A DNA stretch of 64,000 bases from Sulfitobacter sp. F26204. GTDB taxonomy: Bacteria > Pseudomonadota > Alphaproteobacteria > Rhodobacterales > Rhodobacteraceae. The position numbers and the translations under genes are program-made. The notes under the pieces were generated by a model. It was not told the DNA's origin. It saw only the letters and a program-made list of their open reading frames with translations, and ran no database searches. The stretch lies in assembly GCF_026410305.1 (NCBI RefSeq), contig NZ_JAPMLQ010000002.1, positions 434,001-498,000 on the forward strand. Direction: 5' to 3'. Shown here piece by piece: positions 47,720 to 56,129 of this stretch. Positions within the stretch are counted from its first letter, which is position 1. Each line of letters begins with the position of its first letter.

Positions 47720-47745
47720 GTCACGTGACAATAGAGTCACGTAAT
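47720..47745. promoter_or_regulatory. Probable operator: two TCACGT elements
   Basis: A perfect 10-base palindrome GTCACGTGAC (47720-47729) is followed 16 bases later by a degenerate copy GTCACGTAAT (47736-47745). They lie between the divergent ArsR-AHSA1 gene and the hydrolase gene, close to the regulator start. This is a natural place for autoregulation by the regulator. Confidence 0.55.
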
Positions 47746-47806
47746 TATCTGAAGGTTGTGTCTGTGGAAAGTCGCGCGCATGATCGCGTAAAGCAGGAGG
47801 GCATTC

Positions 47807-48559
47807 ATGGTCGAAACATCGTTTTTATCAACAAAACAAGGGCGCAGGTTGGCCTATCACCGCACTGAAGGGCACGGTCCATGTGTGGTTTTTCTTGGGG
47901 GATTGAAATCCGACATGCAGGGCACCAAGGCGGTTTTTTTAGAACAATGGGCCAGAAAGGAAGGCCGTGCATTCCTGCGGTTTGACTATTCCGGTCACGG
48001 CGAATCGTCGGGTGTGTTCACAGATGGATGTATCGGCGACTGGGCAGACGACACTTTGGCAGCGATCGATGCCTTGACCGATGGAGCGATCCTTCCGGTA
48101 GGCTCGTCAATGGGGGGATGGCAAGCCTTGCTACTGACGCGGGCTATTCCAGAACGCATTGCCGGGCTTGTTACAATCGCAGCGGCCCCGGATTTTACCG
48201 AGGATGGCTATTGGGCATCTTTCAGCGATGCGCAAAAAGAGGCAATGCAAACCACCGGACATGTGGAACTCCCGTCTGACTACATGGAGCCCTATGTGAT
48301 CACCAGACGGATGATCGAGGACGGTCGCAAACAGCTGGTCCTGCGCGATCCCTTGCCTTTGCCCTTTCCTGTACGTTTTTTGCAAGGCACGGCGGACACG
48401 GCCGTCAGCGTCGAAACTGCCGTGCGCTTGTTGGAGCACGCGACCGGGCCGGACATGCGGTTGCAATTGGTCAAAGATGCGGATCACCGGTTTTCAGATG
48501 GTCCGTGTCTTGGATTGATCGTTGATGCGATAGATCAAGTTTTGTCGGTAGGCGATTGA
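47807..48559 (+). CDS. Alpha/beta hydrolase (acyl-thioesterase-like)
   Basis: A 250-residue Ser hydrolase. The nucleophile elbow is GSSMGGWQALL, the early loop is LGGLKSDMQG, and the C-terminal His is in DADHRFSDG. The sequence style (FDYSGHGESSG, ITRRMIEDGR) recalls the palmitoyl-thioesterase ABHD10-like group, but the substrate is open. Divergent from the ArsR-AHSA1 gene. It is followed by a VOC gene after 13 bases, so they may be co-transcribed. Confidence 0.85.
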   Translation: MVETSFLSTKQGRRLAYHRTEGHGPCVVFLGGLKSDMQGTKAVFLEQWARKEGRAFLRFDYSGHGESSGVFTDGCIGDWADDTLAAIDALTDGAILPVGSSMGGWQALLLTRAIPERIAGLVTIAAAPDFTEDGYWASFSDAQKEAMQTTGHVELPSDYMEPYVITRRMIEDGRKQLVLRDPLPLPFPVRFLQGTADTAVSVETAVRLLEHATGPDMRLQLVKDADHRFSDGPCLGLIVDAIDQVLSVGD

Positions 48560-48572
48560 AAGGTAAAATTAA

Positions 48573-49001
48573 ATGGAGCAACGCATTTCACTTATCACAC
48601 TTGGTGTAAGAGATGCCGCAGCACTGTCGGCCTTTTATGATGCACTGGGTTGGGTGCGGGTCGAGACACAAGACGGGGTGATTGCCTATGATCTGATCGG
48701 GCAAACCCTGGCGCTGTACCAGTTGGAAAAACTGGCCGAGGACATCGGGGTGGATATAAATAGCCTTGGTCATGGAGCCATGACATTAAGCTACAACGTG
48801 CGCACCAAAGAAGAAGTTTCCCGCCTGATGAATCTTGCCCAAACCGCGGGCGCAAAGGTGTTGAAAGCCGCAGGCGATGTCTTTTGGGGCGGACACATCG
48901 GATATTTTTCGGATCCCGAAGGACATATCTGGGAGGTCGCATATAACCCGTTTTCGCCTCTCGGGGACGCGGGTGAGTTCCGTTGGAATGGCTTTGGCTG
49001 A
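48573..49001 (+). CDS. VOC-family protein
   Basis: A 142-residue glyoxalase-fold protein (ISLITLGVRDAAALSAFYDA at the start; HIGYFSDPEGHIWEVAYNP at the end). The terminal Glu and the His in GGHIGYFSD are typical of the fold, while the usual first His is replaced (ITLG), so metal binding may differ from glyoxalase I. Function unknown. Its stop codon shares a base with the next start (TGATG). Confidence 0.82.
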   Translation: MEQRISLITLGVRDAAALSAFYDALGWVRVETQDGVIAYDLIGQTLALYQLEKLAEDIGVDINSLGHGAMTLSYNVRTKEEVSRLMNLAQTAGAKVLKAAGDVFWGGHIGYFSDPEGHIWEVAYNPFSPLGDAGEFRWNGFG

Positions 49002-49666
49002 TGCGCAAGCCCGCGAGTATGTGGAGCCTTGAGACCTTCGGCCGGCAACGGCTGTCGCGGTACTTTTTCATGCGGGATTTCATGTATTCGGAAATTTCAG
49101 GTTTTCATGGTGTGCCGAACGTTCCGGATGATCCAGAGCTGGCGCTGGCGAATGGCCGTGCGTTTTGTGCTGCTTTGATGGACCCGCTTGAAGAAACCTT
49201 TGGCCGGATTGCGGTGCGTTCCGGCTATCGGTCCCGGCAACTCAATCAATTTGGCAATGAAAACAAACTGAATTGTGCCGCGAATGACAACCCGCTTGAA
49301 TGCCACATCTGGGATTGGGGGCAGGATGCGCAGGCAGTGGCGGGTGCGTCGATCGTGGTGCCCTGGTTTGCTGATCAATATGCGCAAGGCCGCGACTGGC
49401 GCGATCTGGCATGGTGGATTCACGATCACATATCCTATTCGGAGATGTGGTTTTTCCCCAAACTGGCCGCGCTCAATCTGGTGTGGAGGCCAATGCCCAG
49501 GCGCACTATCTCAAGCTATATCAAGCCACGTGGCATGTTGTTGCACCCGGGGGCGGACCCTGATGAAGCTCTGGCAGATCGGCAGTCACGATACGCGGAT
49601 TTCCCCCCTTTTCGGGGGTTGAGGCATCCCGTTGCCCCGGCGTATGCTGCGTCAAAATCGCCTTGA
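49001..49666 (+). CDS. Peptidase M15-like hypothetical protein
   Basis: A 221-residue soluble protein. The segment VRSGYRSRQLNQFGNE and the later ECHIWDWGQDAQ resemble the SGYRS...H-x(6)-D zinc-binding layout of M15 D,D-carboxypeptidase-like proteins. The C-terminal His (WWIHDHISYSEMWFF) could complete the site. No signal peptide is seen, unlike most cell-wall M15 enzymes, so it may act inside the cell. ATG 49001 overlaps the VOC stop; an upstream in-frame start lies inside that gene. Confidence 0.6.
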   Translation: MRKPASMWSLETFGRQRLSRYFFMRDFMYSEISGFHGVPNVPDDPELALANGRAFCAALMDPLEETFGRIAVRSGYRSRQLNQFGNENKLNCAANDNPLECHIWDWGQDAQAVAGASIVVPWFADQYAQGRDWRDLAWWIHDHISYSEMWFFPKLAALNLVWRPMPRRTISSYIKPRGMLLHPGADPDEALADRQSRYADFPPFRGLRHPVAPAYAASKSP

Positions 49667-49732
49667 GGTCATGACAGATCCAAGGCTTGGGCAGGGCAGT
49701 ACTTACATGCATTTTCAAATGGGTATCTTTTG

Positions 49733-50443
49733 ATGGCCGAACCTTTGGTGCTGCTGCCCGACATGATGTGTGATGCGCGGGTATTCGGCCCTCAGATTGC
49801 CGAACTTTCATCGGATATGGCAGTGATGGTTGCCCCGATTACGCAGGGTGAGCGGATCGAGGAAATCGCTTCTAGTCTGCTCGATCTATTGCCTGCGCGC
49901 TTTGCCCTGGCCGGTCTGGCAATGGGGGGTGTTGTAGCAATGGAACTGCTGCGCCGCGCACCTGATCGTGTTTCGCGCATTGCGTTGATGGATACGAATC
50001 CCTTGGCCGAAACACCGGCGATTGCCGCCAACCGGGAGCCGCAAATCGTCAAAGTGCGGTCTGGTCGGTTGCTTGAGGTCATGCGCGACGAAATGAAGCC
50101 GCAATATCTGGCTCCCGGACCTTTCCGCGCCGAGGTGATGGAACTGGTGATGGACATGGCTGAAACCCTGGGGCCAGAGGTTTTTATCCGACAGTCGCGC
50201 GCGATGCAGCGGCGGCGCGACCAACAAGCAGTGCTGCGCAAGTGCCGGACACCCGCCCTGGTGCTTTGTGGGGAACATGATCAGTTATGTCCCGTCAAAC
50301 GGCACACATTCATGGCGGAACTGATTCCCTATGCCGAATTGGTCGTTCTTGAAGATGCGGGGCATCTGCCAACCCTTGAACAACCGGCGCAGACTACGGC
50401 AGCCCTACGCAAATGGATGAAGCAACCTCTGGTCCTGCAATAG
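49733..50443 (+). CDS. Alpha/beta hydrolase-fold protein with Ala at the nucleophile position
   Basis: A 236-residue protein of the alpha/beta hydrolase fold. The nucleophile elbow normally reads GLSMGG but here is GLAMGG, with Ala63 (codon GCA at 49919-49921). The probable acid (CGEHDQLCP) and His (DAGHLPTLE) are kept. It is either catalytically dead, with a binding role, or uses another residue. Start ATG 49733, with a TTG one codon earlier. It stands alone between the M15-like and DUF6151 genes. Confidence 0.82.
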   Translation: MAEPLVLLPDMMCDARVFGPQIAELSSDMAVMVAPITQGERIEEIASSLLDLLPARFALAGLAMGGVVAMELLRRAPDRVSRIALMDTNPLAETPAIAANREPQIVKVRSGRLLEVMRDEMKPQYLAPGPFRAEVMELVMDMAETLGPEVFIRQSRAMQRRRDQQAVLRKCRTPALVLCGEHDQLCPVKRHTFMAELIPYAELVVLEDAGHLPTLEQPAQTTAALRKWMKQPLVLQ

Positions 50444-50466
50444 TCCTGTAGAATGCTCGTGCAGTG

Positions 50467-51030
50467 CTACTTCAGTATATCGTGGCGGGCACCTTCGGGC
50501 AGGACCCGCACCTCGGCAACTGGCCGTGACGTGCCAAGATCAAAGAAAGGTGTTTGTTTCCAGCGCCCTGTGAGCCGCGCAAACAGTGAACGTCCGATCA
50601 TGCCCAGAACCAGATGTCTCATGCCTTCATGACGATGCCTGCCGTTCTTATCTGGAATAAACCCACGCGAGCGGACCGGGCCCAATCGGTCAGGTTCTGG
50701 GATTCGGCTTGTACGAAGGGCGGCAAAGGGCACATGTGGTGTTCGCAAGGTGTTGAAAAGCAACGCACCACAGCACTCGGCCTGCCAGCGCAACAGGTTC
50801 TTGGGACCAAAGGAAAAGCAGACAAGTTTGTTTTGTCCGGTCTCAAAGGTAATCTTGTCAGGAGTCGTCTGAAACACGGTGATGCCGCCATCCCCTGGAT
50901 CAGGATCACCGGTATGAATGTCGGCAGCACGGCAAGACTGGCAAAAGCATCTCGCGTGATTTCCCCAACCGACATTATGTAACGTCCCTTTCACACCACC
51001 GCATCGGCATGTAAAAGGGACATCAGCCAT
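50467..51030 (-). CDS. DUF6151 protein with GFA-like zinc site
   Basis: A 187-residue protein whose Cys pattern (FTCRCGGVKG, CFCQSCRAAD, ECCGALLFN) resembles the zinc sites of glutathione-dependent formaldehyde-activating (GFA) enzymes. It fits DUF6151. The C-terminal half is basic (GRHRHEGMRHLVLGMIGRSL). No enzymatic role is established. It lies 3 bases downstream of the phaZ stop on the same strand in coordinates, i.e. upstream of nothing related. Confidence 0.75.
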   Translation of the reverse strand: MADVPFTCRCGGVKGTLHNVGWGNHARCFCQSCRAADIHTGDPDPGDGGITVFQTTPDKITFETGQNKLVCFSFGPKNLLRWQAECCGALLFNTLRTPHVPFAALRTSRIPEPDRLGPVRSRGFIPDKNGRHRHEGMRHLVLGMIGRSLFARLTGRWKQTPFFDLGTSRPVAEVRVLPEGARHDILK

Positions 51031-51033
51031 GGC

Positions 51034-52317
51034 TTAGGCGATTTTTTTATTTGTATTTGCGGATTTGGCTACTGACGGCTTTTGGTCGTTGCTATGGGCG
51101 TTGATGAAATCCAGCACCATGGGTCTGATATTTTTCCGCCAGCTCTTACCTGCGAAGATACCGTAATGGCCGGCGCCTTCTTCGACGTGGCTGGCCTTTT
51201 TGCTGTCGGGCAGGCCGGTGCACAGATCAAGGGCAGCAATGCATTGGCCCGGTGCCGAAATATCGTCCTTGCTGCCTTCAACGGTCTTGACCGCAACATC
51301 CGTGATCTTTCCGAAATCGACCTTTTTCCCGGCGACGACAAATTCATTCCTGGCGATTTCGCCTGCTTTGAAAATTCGGTCTACGGTTGACAGGTAGAAT
51401 TCCGCTGGCATGTCCATGACAGCAAGGTATTCGTCATAAAACTTGTTGTGTTTGTCATGCTCATGGGCTGTTCCGTTTACAACAGCCGAAATTTGGTCCG
51501 TGAAGGCATTCGCATGTGTTTCGGAATTCATCGAGATGAAGGAAGAAAGTTGCAACAGACCGGGATAGACCAACCGCCCCGCGCCAGCGAATTTGAAACC
51601 AACGCGCTGGATCATGATTCTTTCAAGTTGGCCCATCGTTACGGAATGACCAAAATCGGTGACTTCGGTGGGGGCCGCGGAGGGATCGATTGGCCCGCCG
51701 ATCAAGGTCAATGTGCGCGGCTGGGCCTTGGGATCTTCTTCGGCGAGATACGCCGTTGCGGCAAGAGTCAGCGGTGCGGGCTGGCAGACTGCGATAACAT
51801 GCAGATCAGCGCCCAGTTCGCGCATGAAATCCACGAGGTATAGTGTATAATCCTCGATATCAAACTTGCCCATTTTTACAGGAATATCGCGGGCATTGTG
51901 CCAATCGGTAATATAGATGTCGCAATCAGGAAGCAGGCTGATCACTGTTGAGCGCAGCAAGGTTGCATAGTGGCCCGACATCGGTGCCACCAACAGCACC
52001 TTGCGTTTGGGCAGCGTACGCCCCTGCACACGGAAATGTAACAGATTGCCAAAGGCACGTTCCATTACAACTTCTTCGACGACGATACGGTCCTGGCCGT
52101 TCGAACCAACGAAAGGAGGGATGTCCCAGTCAGGTTTCATCGCCATGCGCGAAAAACTACGTTCGGTAACTTCACCCCAAGCGGCCATCCATTCAAGCGC
52201 GGGGTTTGGAAACATTGCGAAAGCGGGGTAGGATGCCATAGCAAGCGCAGATGCACCGAGCCATTGGTTGGTATTCCGTACCGTTTCCATAAGGTCGTAA
52301 GTTGCCATTTGTCGCAT
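51034..52317 (-). CDS. phaZ: Intracellular poly(3-hydroxybutyrate) depolymerase
   Basis: A 427-residue granule-associated depolymerase that mobilises stored PHA. It starts MRQMATYDLMETVRNTNQWL after AGGAG. The nucleophile is the Cys in HVIAVCQPAPLTLAA, as in PhaZ1-type intracellular enzymes. A His in GHYGIFAGKSWR near the C-terminus completes the site. It has no signal peptide. It is divergent from phaC, sharing a 104-base intergenic region that contains a TGC-rich element. Confidence 0.92.
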   Translation of the reverse strand: MRQMATYDLMETVRNTNQWLGASALAMASYPAFAMFPNPALEWMAAWGEVTERSFSRMAMKPDWDIPPFVGSNGQDRIVVEEVVMERAFGNLLHFRVQGRTLPKRKVLLVAPMSGHYATLLRSTVISLLPDCDIYITDWHNARDIPVKMGKFDIEDYTLYLVDFMRELGADLHVIAVCQPAPLTLAATAYLAEEDPKAQPRTLTLIGGPIDPSAAPTEVTDFGHSVTMGQLERIMIQRVGFKFAGAGRLVYPGLLQLSSFISMNSETHANAFTDQISAVVNGTAHEHDKHNKFYDEYLAVMDMPAEFYLSTVDRIFKAGEIARNEFVVAGKKVDFGKITDVAVKTVEGSKDDISAPGQCIAALDLCTGLPDSKKASHVEEGAGHYGIFAGKSWRKNIRPMVLDFINAHSNDQKPSVAKSANTNKKIA

Positions 52318-52386
52318 GTGGGGTCTCCTGTTCAGGCCCGGGTTTGGGCACACTGCCAATCCAACCCCTGAATATGGATGACATTA

Positions 52387-52398
52387 TGCTGCAACTGC
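52387..52398. promoter_or_regulatory. TGC-rich element between phaZ and phaC
   Basis: TGCTGCAACTGC lies 24-35 bases before the phaC start. It contains one CTGC half but not a full CTGC-N3-GCAG, so it is a weaker match to the PhaR-type sites seen upstream of phaP and phaR. It could be a low-affinity PhaR site. Confidence 0.35.
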
Positions 52399-52421
52399 GA
52401 AGATAGGAGCAAAAGATTAAG

Positions 52422-54227
52422 ATGACAACTAATACCACAGATCAGAAAGCAGCAACCGAGGCATCCATGACACGGATGGCCGAGAACCTTAAGAAAGTAG
52501 AGGCCCTGACCGAAAGATTGGGGCAGGTGATGAGTAATCGCCAGACCCATCAACAAGCACTTGATGGCCCAAATCAGGAATTGTTCACAAAAGCAGGGCA
52601 GGCCTATATGTCCGAGGCGCTGACGAATCCCGCTAAACTGATGGAGCATCAGATGGGGTTCTGGACGAAAACCGTCACACATTTCATGGATGCGCAACAG
52701 GCGCTGGCCAAAGGTAAAATGACCGCGCCCGAAGATAAAACAGGGACCGATCGCAGATTTGCCAACCCGCTTTGGGAAACGCACCCCTATTTCAACTTCG
52801 TCAAACAGCAGTATTTGATCAATGCCGAAGCTGTGAAACAGGCGGTCGAAGATGTTTCCGACATGGACCCGCGCGAAAAACAGCGGCTGGCCTTCTTTAG
52901 TGGCCAGATTATTGATCTGATGAGCCCAACCAATTTCCTTGCCACCAATCCCGATGCCTTGCAGCGCGCTGTTGATACCGAGGGCGAAAGTCTGATCAAG
53001 GGGTTGGAAAATCTGATTTCCGATCTCGAGGCCAATGACGGGGAATTGATTGTCAAACTGGCAGACGAATCAGCATTTGAGTTGGGGCGAAACATCGCCA
53101 CGACTCCGGGTAAGGTTGTTTTCCGCAACCGGATGTTCGAGCTGGTACAATATACACCCACGACCGAAACCGTGCACAAGACACCATTGCTTATCTTTCC
53201 GCCGTGGATCAACAAGTTTTATATCCTTGATCTAAAGGAACAGAATTCCATGGTCAGATGGCTTCTGGATCAAGGGTACACGTTGTTCATGATCTCTTGG
53301 GTGAATCCGGATGCGACCTATCGCGATGTGGGCATGGAGGACTATATCGAGGATGGCTACCTCGCGGCGGTGAATGAGGTAAAGGCAATTACCGGCGAGA
53401 AACAGGTGAATGCGGTCGGCTATTGTATCGCGGGCACGACCCTGTCGCTGACGCTATCGTTGATGAAACAGCGTGGTGATAAATCGATCAAATCAGCCAC
53501 ATTGTTTACAGCCCTCACAGATTTTGGGGATCAGGGCGAATTCCGACCGTTCCTCACCGATGACTTCATCGACGGTATTGAGGCAGAGACCGAAGACAAG
53601 GGTATCCTGCCGTCGCTCATCATGGCGCGCACCTTTTCCTTCTTGCGTTCAAATGACCTGGTCTATGGGCCTGCGGTCAAAAGCTACATGATGGGTGAGA
53701 CCCCGCCGGCCTTTGACCTTCTTTATTGGAACGGGGATGGCGCCAATCTGCCCGCAAAGATGGCGATGCAGTATTTGCGCGGTCTGTGCCAGCGCAATGA
53801 ACTGGCGGAAGGCGGTTATGAGCTGATGGGTCATCGTCTGGGGCTGGAAGATGTTGATGTGCCGCTGTGCGCGATTGCATGTGAAACCGATCATATCGCG
53901 CCCTGGAAGGACAGCTATCGCGGAGTTCAGCAAATGGGGTCGAAGGACAAGACCTTTATCATGACCCAATCGGGCCATATTGCGGGTATCGTCAATCCTC
54001 CCTCCAAGGGAAAATACGGTCACTATACCAATGAGGATTTGAACCTGGGTTACGAAGATTGGTTAGAGGGGGCCGAATTCCACACCGGATCATGGTGGCC
54101 GCGTTGGGGCAAGTGGCTGGATAAACAGTCAGGAAAGATGATTCCCGCCAGAAATCCGGGTGACGGTGGTCGAAAAATAATCTCGGATGCGCCGGGAGAA
54201 TATGTGGCCAAGAAGGCAAATCGCTGA
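52422..54227 (+). CDS. phaC: Class I poly(3-hydroxyalkanoate) synthase
   Basis: A 601-residue synthase that polymerises (R)-3-hydroxyacyl-CoA into PHA on the granule surface. The lipase-box-like GYCIAG holds the catalytic Cys335; Asp490 (CETDHIAPW) and His519 (SGHIAG) complete the triad. The conserved LIFPPWINKFYILDL segment is present. Length is typical of a class I enzyme that needs no PhaE or PhaR subunit. A ribosome site (AGGAG) lies 13-17 bases before ATG 52422. Upstream of the phasin gene on the same strand. Confidence 0.96.
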   Translation: MTTNTTDQKAATEASMTRMAENLKKVEALTERLGQVMSNRQTHQQALDGPNQELFTKAGQAYMSEALTNPAKLMEHQMGFWTKTVTHFMDAQQALAKGKMTAPEDKTGTDRRFANPLWETHPYFNFVKQQYLINAEAVKQAVEDVSDMDPREKQRLAFFSGQIIDLMSPTNFLATNPDALQRAVDTEGESLIKGLENLISDLEANDGELIVKLADESAFELGRNIATTPGKVVFRNRMFELVQYTPTTETVHKTPLLIFPPWINKFYILDLKEQNSMVRWLLDQGYTLFMISWVNPDATYRDVGMEDYIEDGYLAAVNEVKAITGEKQVNAVGYCIAGTTLSLTLSLMKQRGDKSIKSATLFTALTDFGDQGEFRPFLTDDFIDGIEAETEDKGILPSLIMARTFSFLRSNDLVYGPAVKSYMMGETPPAFDLLYWNGDGANLPAKMAMQYLRGLCQRNELAEGGYELMGHRLGLEDVDVPLCAIACETDHIAPWKDSYRGVQQMGSKDKTFIMTQSGHIAGIVNPPSKGKYGHYTNEDLNLGYEDWLEGAEFHTGSWWPRWGKWLDKQSGKMIPARNPGDGGRKIISDAPGEYVAKKANR

Positions 54228-54262
54228 ATGTATTGACGATTTTGTTGATATGACTGGCAATG

Positions 54263-54310
54263 CTGCAGTGCAGAATAACCCTTGCATTGCTGCATTGCAG
54301 CATCTATATA
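54263..54310 (+). promoter_or_regulatory. phaP promoter with two PhaR operators
   Basis: Two exact CTGC-N3-GCAG sites lie at 54263-54273 (CTGCAGTGCAG) and 54290-54300 (CTGCATTGCAG). A -35 TTGCAT (54282-54287) and a -10 TATATA (54305-54310) are 17 bases apart, and the second operator occupies that spacer. TGC-rich sequences of this form are the known PhaR binding sites in Paracoccus denitrificans. Repression of the phasin gene until granules titrate PhaR away is the expected mode. Confidence 0.8.
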
Positions 54311-54381
54311 GTTTGCAGACGCAGCATGACGGGGCATCCCGGAGCGCCGAAAGATAGAAAACGCAAACTAAGGATAGAAAA

Positions 54382-54825
54382 ATGACAAAGACACCAGACA
54401 TGACAGCAATTCTCAAAGACGTAATGGCTTCTTTCCCGGTTGATACAGCCGCGATGGGCGATGCGTTCAAGACAACAGCAACACTGAACGAAAAACTGTC
54501 CGGCGTTGCGCTGAACGCAGTTGAGAAGTCCACCGAGATTTCTTCAAAGTGGACAAAAGACACCGTTGCCAAGATGGCAGAAATGGCAAAAGCCAAAGCC
54601 GAGCCTGCTGACTACGCAAAAGCCATGACAGACTTCGCTTCTGCTTATTCCGAAGGCGCAGCCGAGCACATGGCAGCATTCGCAGAAATCGCGAAAAAAG
54701 TTCAGATGGAAACTGTTGAACTGATGATGGCTGCTGGAAAAGACGTGCAGGAAGAAGCATCTGCGGCCGTCAAGAAAGCCACAAGCGACGTACAAGCTGC
54801 TGCGAAAAAAGCGACAGCAAAGTAA
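54382..54825 (+). CDS. phaP: Phasin, PHA granule-associated protein
   Basis: A 147-residue Lys/Ala/Glu-rich amphipathic helical protein (KMAEMAKAKAEPADYAKAM; ASAYSEGAAEHMAAFAEIAK) that coats PHA granules. The C-terminus is an Ala/Lys tail (VQAAAKKATAK). There is no signal peptide. It lies between phaC and phaR, has its own promoter with PhaR sites and ends before a strong terminator, so it is a single-gene unit that can be expressed at high level. Confidence 0.92.
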   Translation: MTKTPDMTAILKDVMASFPVDTAAMGDAFKTTATLNEKLSGVALNAVEKSTEISSKWTKDTVAKMAEMAKAKAEPADYAKAMTDFASAYSEGAAEHMAAFAEIAKKVQMETVELMMAAGKDVQEEASAAVKKATSDVQAAAKKATAK

Positions 54826-54882
54826 TAGCCGCTCCCTCGGCTAGATCATCTCACGCAATTCCTCCCTGATACGCGTGGGACA

Positions 54883-54906
54883 GGGCGGGTTCTTTGGAAC
54901 CCGCCC
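54883..54906 (+). terminator. Rho-independent terminator after phaP
   Basis: GGGCGGGTTC (54883-54892), a TTTG loop and GAACCCGCCC (54897-54906) form a perfect 10-base stem followed by TTTGTCGTTT. It lies 58 bases after the phaP stop. Confidence 0.9.
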
Positions 54907-54909
54907 TTT

Positions 54910-55528
54910 GTCGTTTGGAGGGCTGGAAAATTTCTGAAATTTGAAAAACACTTGGCGTTCCTTGACCGGAGCTTTGGTTTCTCTGCATATCAGGCGCAGA
55001 TTGAAGTGAGAGTTTTCATACAAATCTGCCAGACGATGGCATCCTGCGGCACGAATGATCCGGACAAGGAAATCTTTTGGGGTTTCAACAACGAGCGCGC
55101 AGCTTTGTGGTGACGTGAAAAAGTGTGGGCCATTTTGATCGACAGAAAGACAATGAAAACGCCTTTCAGCTTGAACTTGTCGACAGTGGGGGCGGCAATG
55201 TTCAGATACGGTCTGGACATTTCGACATCAACCCGGCGCCTGGTGATCCGTCATTGGTTAAGGATCACCTGACAGATGCAAATACGCGCGCCGGATTCGC
55301 GTTTGGCGAGGATTGGAGTTTCGAAGCGTTCGGGTCATGTGTTGAAACCGCAATGCATGGACTTGAAAGCAGGGTTGGCACTGCTTTCGTTGTTGGCGGC
55401 TGGGTTTATGACGTGCGTGACGGGGATGATCGCCTTTACGGTCCCGCCCGCATCCACGTTGCCAAACAAAAGGCGGGCAGTTTGCCCTTTGCAAAGTGGC
55501 CTTTCATTTTCCTGCGTCCCGCCCTAAG
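54910..55528. other. Long gap between phaP and phaR
   Basis: About 620 bases with no convincing gene. A 56-codon frame starting at ATG 55357 encodes a hydrophobic segment (LALLSLLAAGFMTCVTGMIA) like a signal or membrane helix, but it lacks a clear ribosome site and overlaps another open frame on the same strand, so it is not called. The first 200 bases are comparatively AT-rich. No terminator is visible before phaR, so phaR probably uses a promoter inside this gap. Confidence 0.5.
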
Positions 55529-55539
55529 CTGCGTTGCAG
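55529..55539 (+). promoter_or_regulatory. PhaR operator upstream of phaR
   Basis: CTGCGTTGCAG is an exact CTGC-N3-GCAG site ending 22 bases before the phaR start codon, the same motif as the two sites before phaP. It fits negative autoregulation of phaR, known for PhaR in Paracoccus denitrificans. Confidence 0.8.
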
Positions 55540-55561
55540 CACGTATTTCGGGAGGAACACC

Positions 55562-56119
55562 GTGGCGGATACATCCAAACCCCTGTTGATCAAACGCTAT
55601 GCGTCGCGGCGGCTTTATAATACCGAGACAAGCGATTACGTCACCCTTGAGGATATATCCGGTTTCATCCGCGATGGCCGCGAAGTGCAGATTGTTGACC
55701 TTAAATCCGGTGATGATCTGACCCGCCAGTATTTGCTGCAAATTATTGCGGAACACGAAAGCCGAGGCGAATCCGTTTTGCCGGTTGGTGTTTTGAACGA
55801 TCTCGTGCGCAGCTATATGACGGGGAAAGTGTCGGGTATGCCACAATTTTTGCAGGCTTCCTTTGATATGCTGCGTGACGGCCAGACCAAGATGATGGAA
55901 AATATGACCTCGGCCAATCCCATTGCCAAGATGCCGGGGTTGGAAGCGATGCAAGCACAGCAAGAAGCCTTTATGAAGGCAATGACCGGCGGCTGGGGCA
56001 ATGTTGCCAAAAGCGCGCCAGCGCCCGAGGCCAAGGCAGAAGCAGAACCTGCAGAAGATCTGGAAGCGATCAAAAAACAATTGGCCGACCTTCAGGAAAA
56101 GCTGTCAAAACTCAAGTGA
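55562..56119 (+). CDS. phaR: PHA synthesis repressor PhaR
   Basis: A 185-residue regulator. The N-terminal PHB_acc_N domain (IKRYASRRLYNTETSDYVTL) binds DNA; the central part binds PHA granules; the C-terminus is an Ala/Glu/Lys coiled-coil (AIKKQLADLQEKLSKLK). It senses free polymer and releases phaP and phaR promoters when granules form. GTG 55562 with GGGAGGA 5-11 bases upstream is the start. It reads toward the amine operon, ending 10 bases from its last stop. Confidence 0.95.
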   Translation: MADTSKPLLIKRYASRRLYNTETSDYVTLEDISGFIRDGREVQIVDLKSGDDLTRQYLLQIIAEHESRGESVLPVGVLNDLVRSYMTGKVSGMPQFLQASFDMLRDGQTKMMENMTSANPIAKMPGLEAMQAQQEAFMKAMTGGWGNVAKSAPAPEAKAEAEPAEDLEAIKKQLADLQEKLSKLK

Positions 56120-56129
56120 GCCCAAGCTT

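Noticed and set aside
55357-55527. A 56-codon frame with a hydrophobic segment between phaP and phaR
   Set aside because: No ribosome site, and another frame on the same strand is open over the same bases, so neither is favoured.
55125-55589. A longer open frame overlapping the start of phaR
   Set aside because: It runs through the PhaR operator and the phaR start codon, and its product resembles no family. Probably a chance frame.
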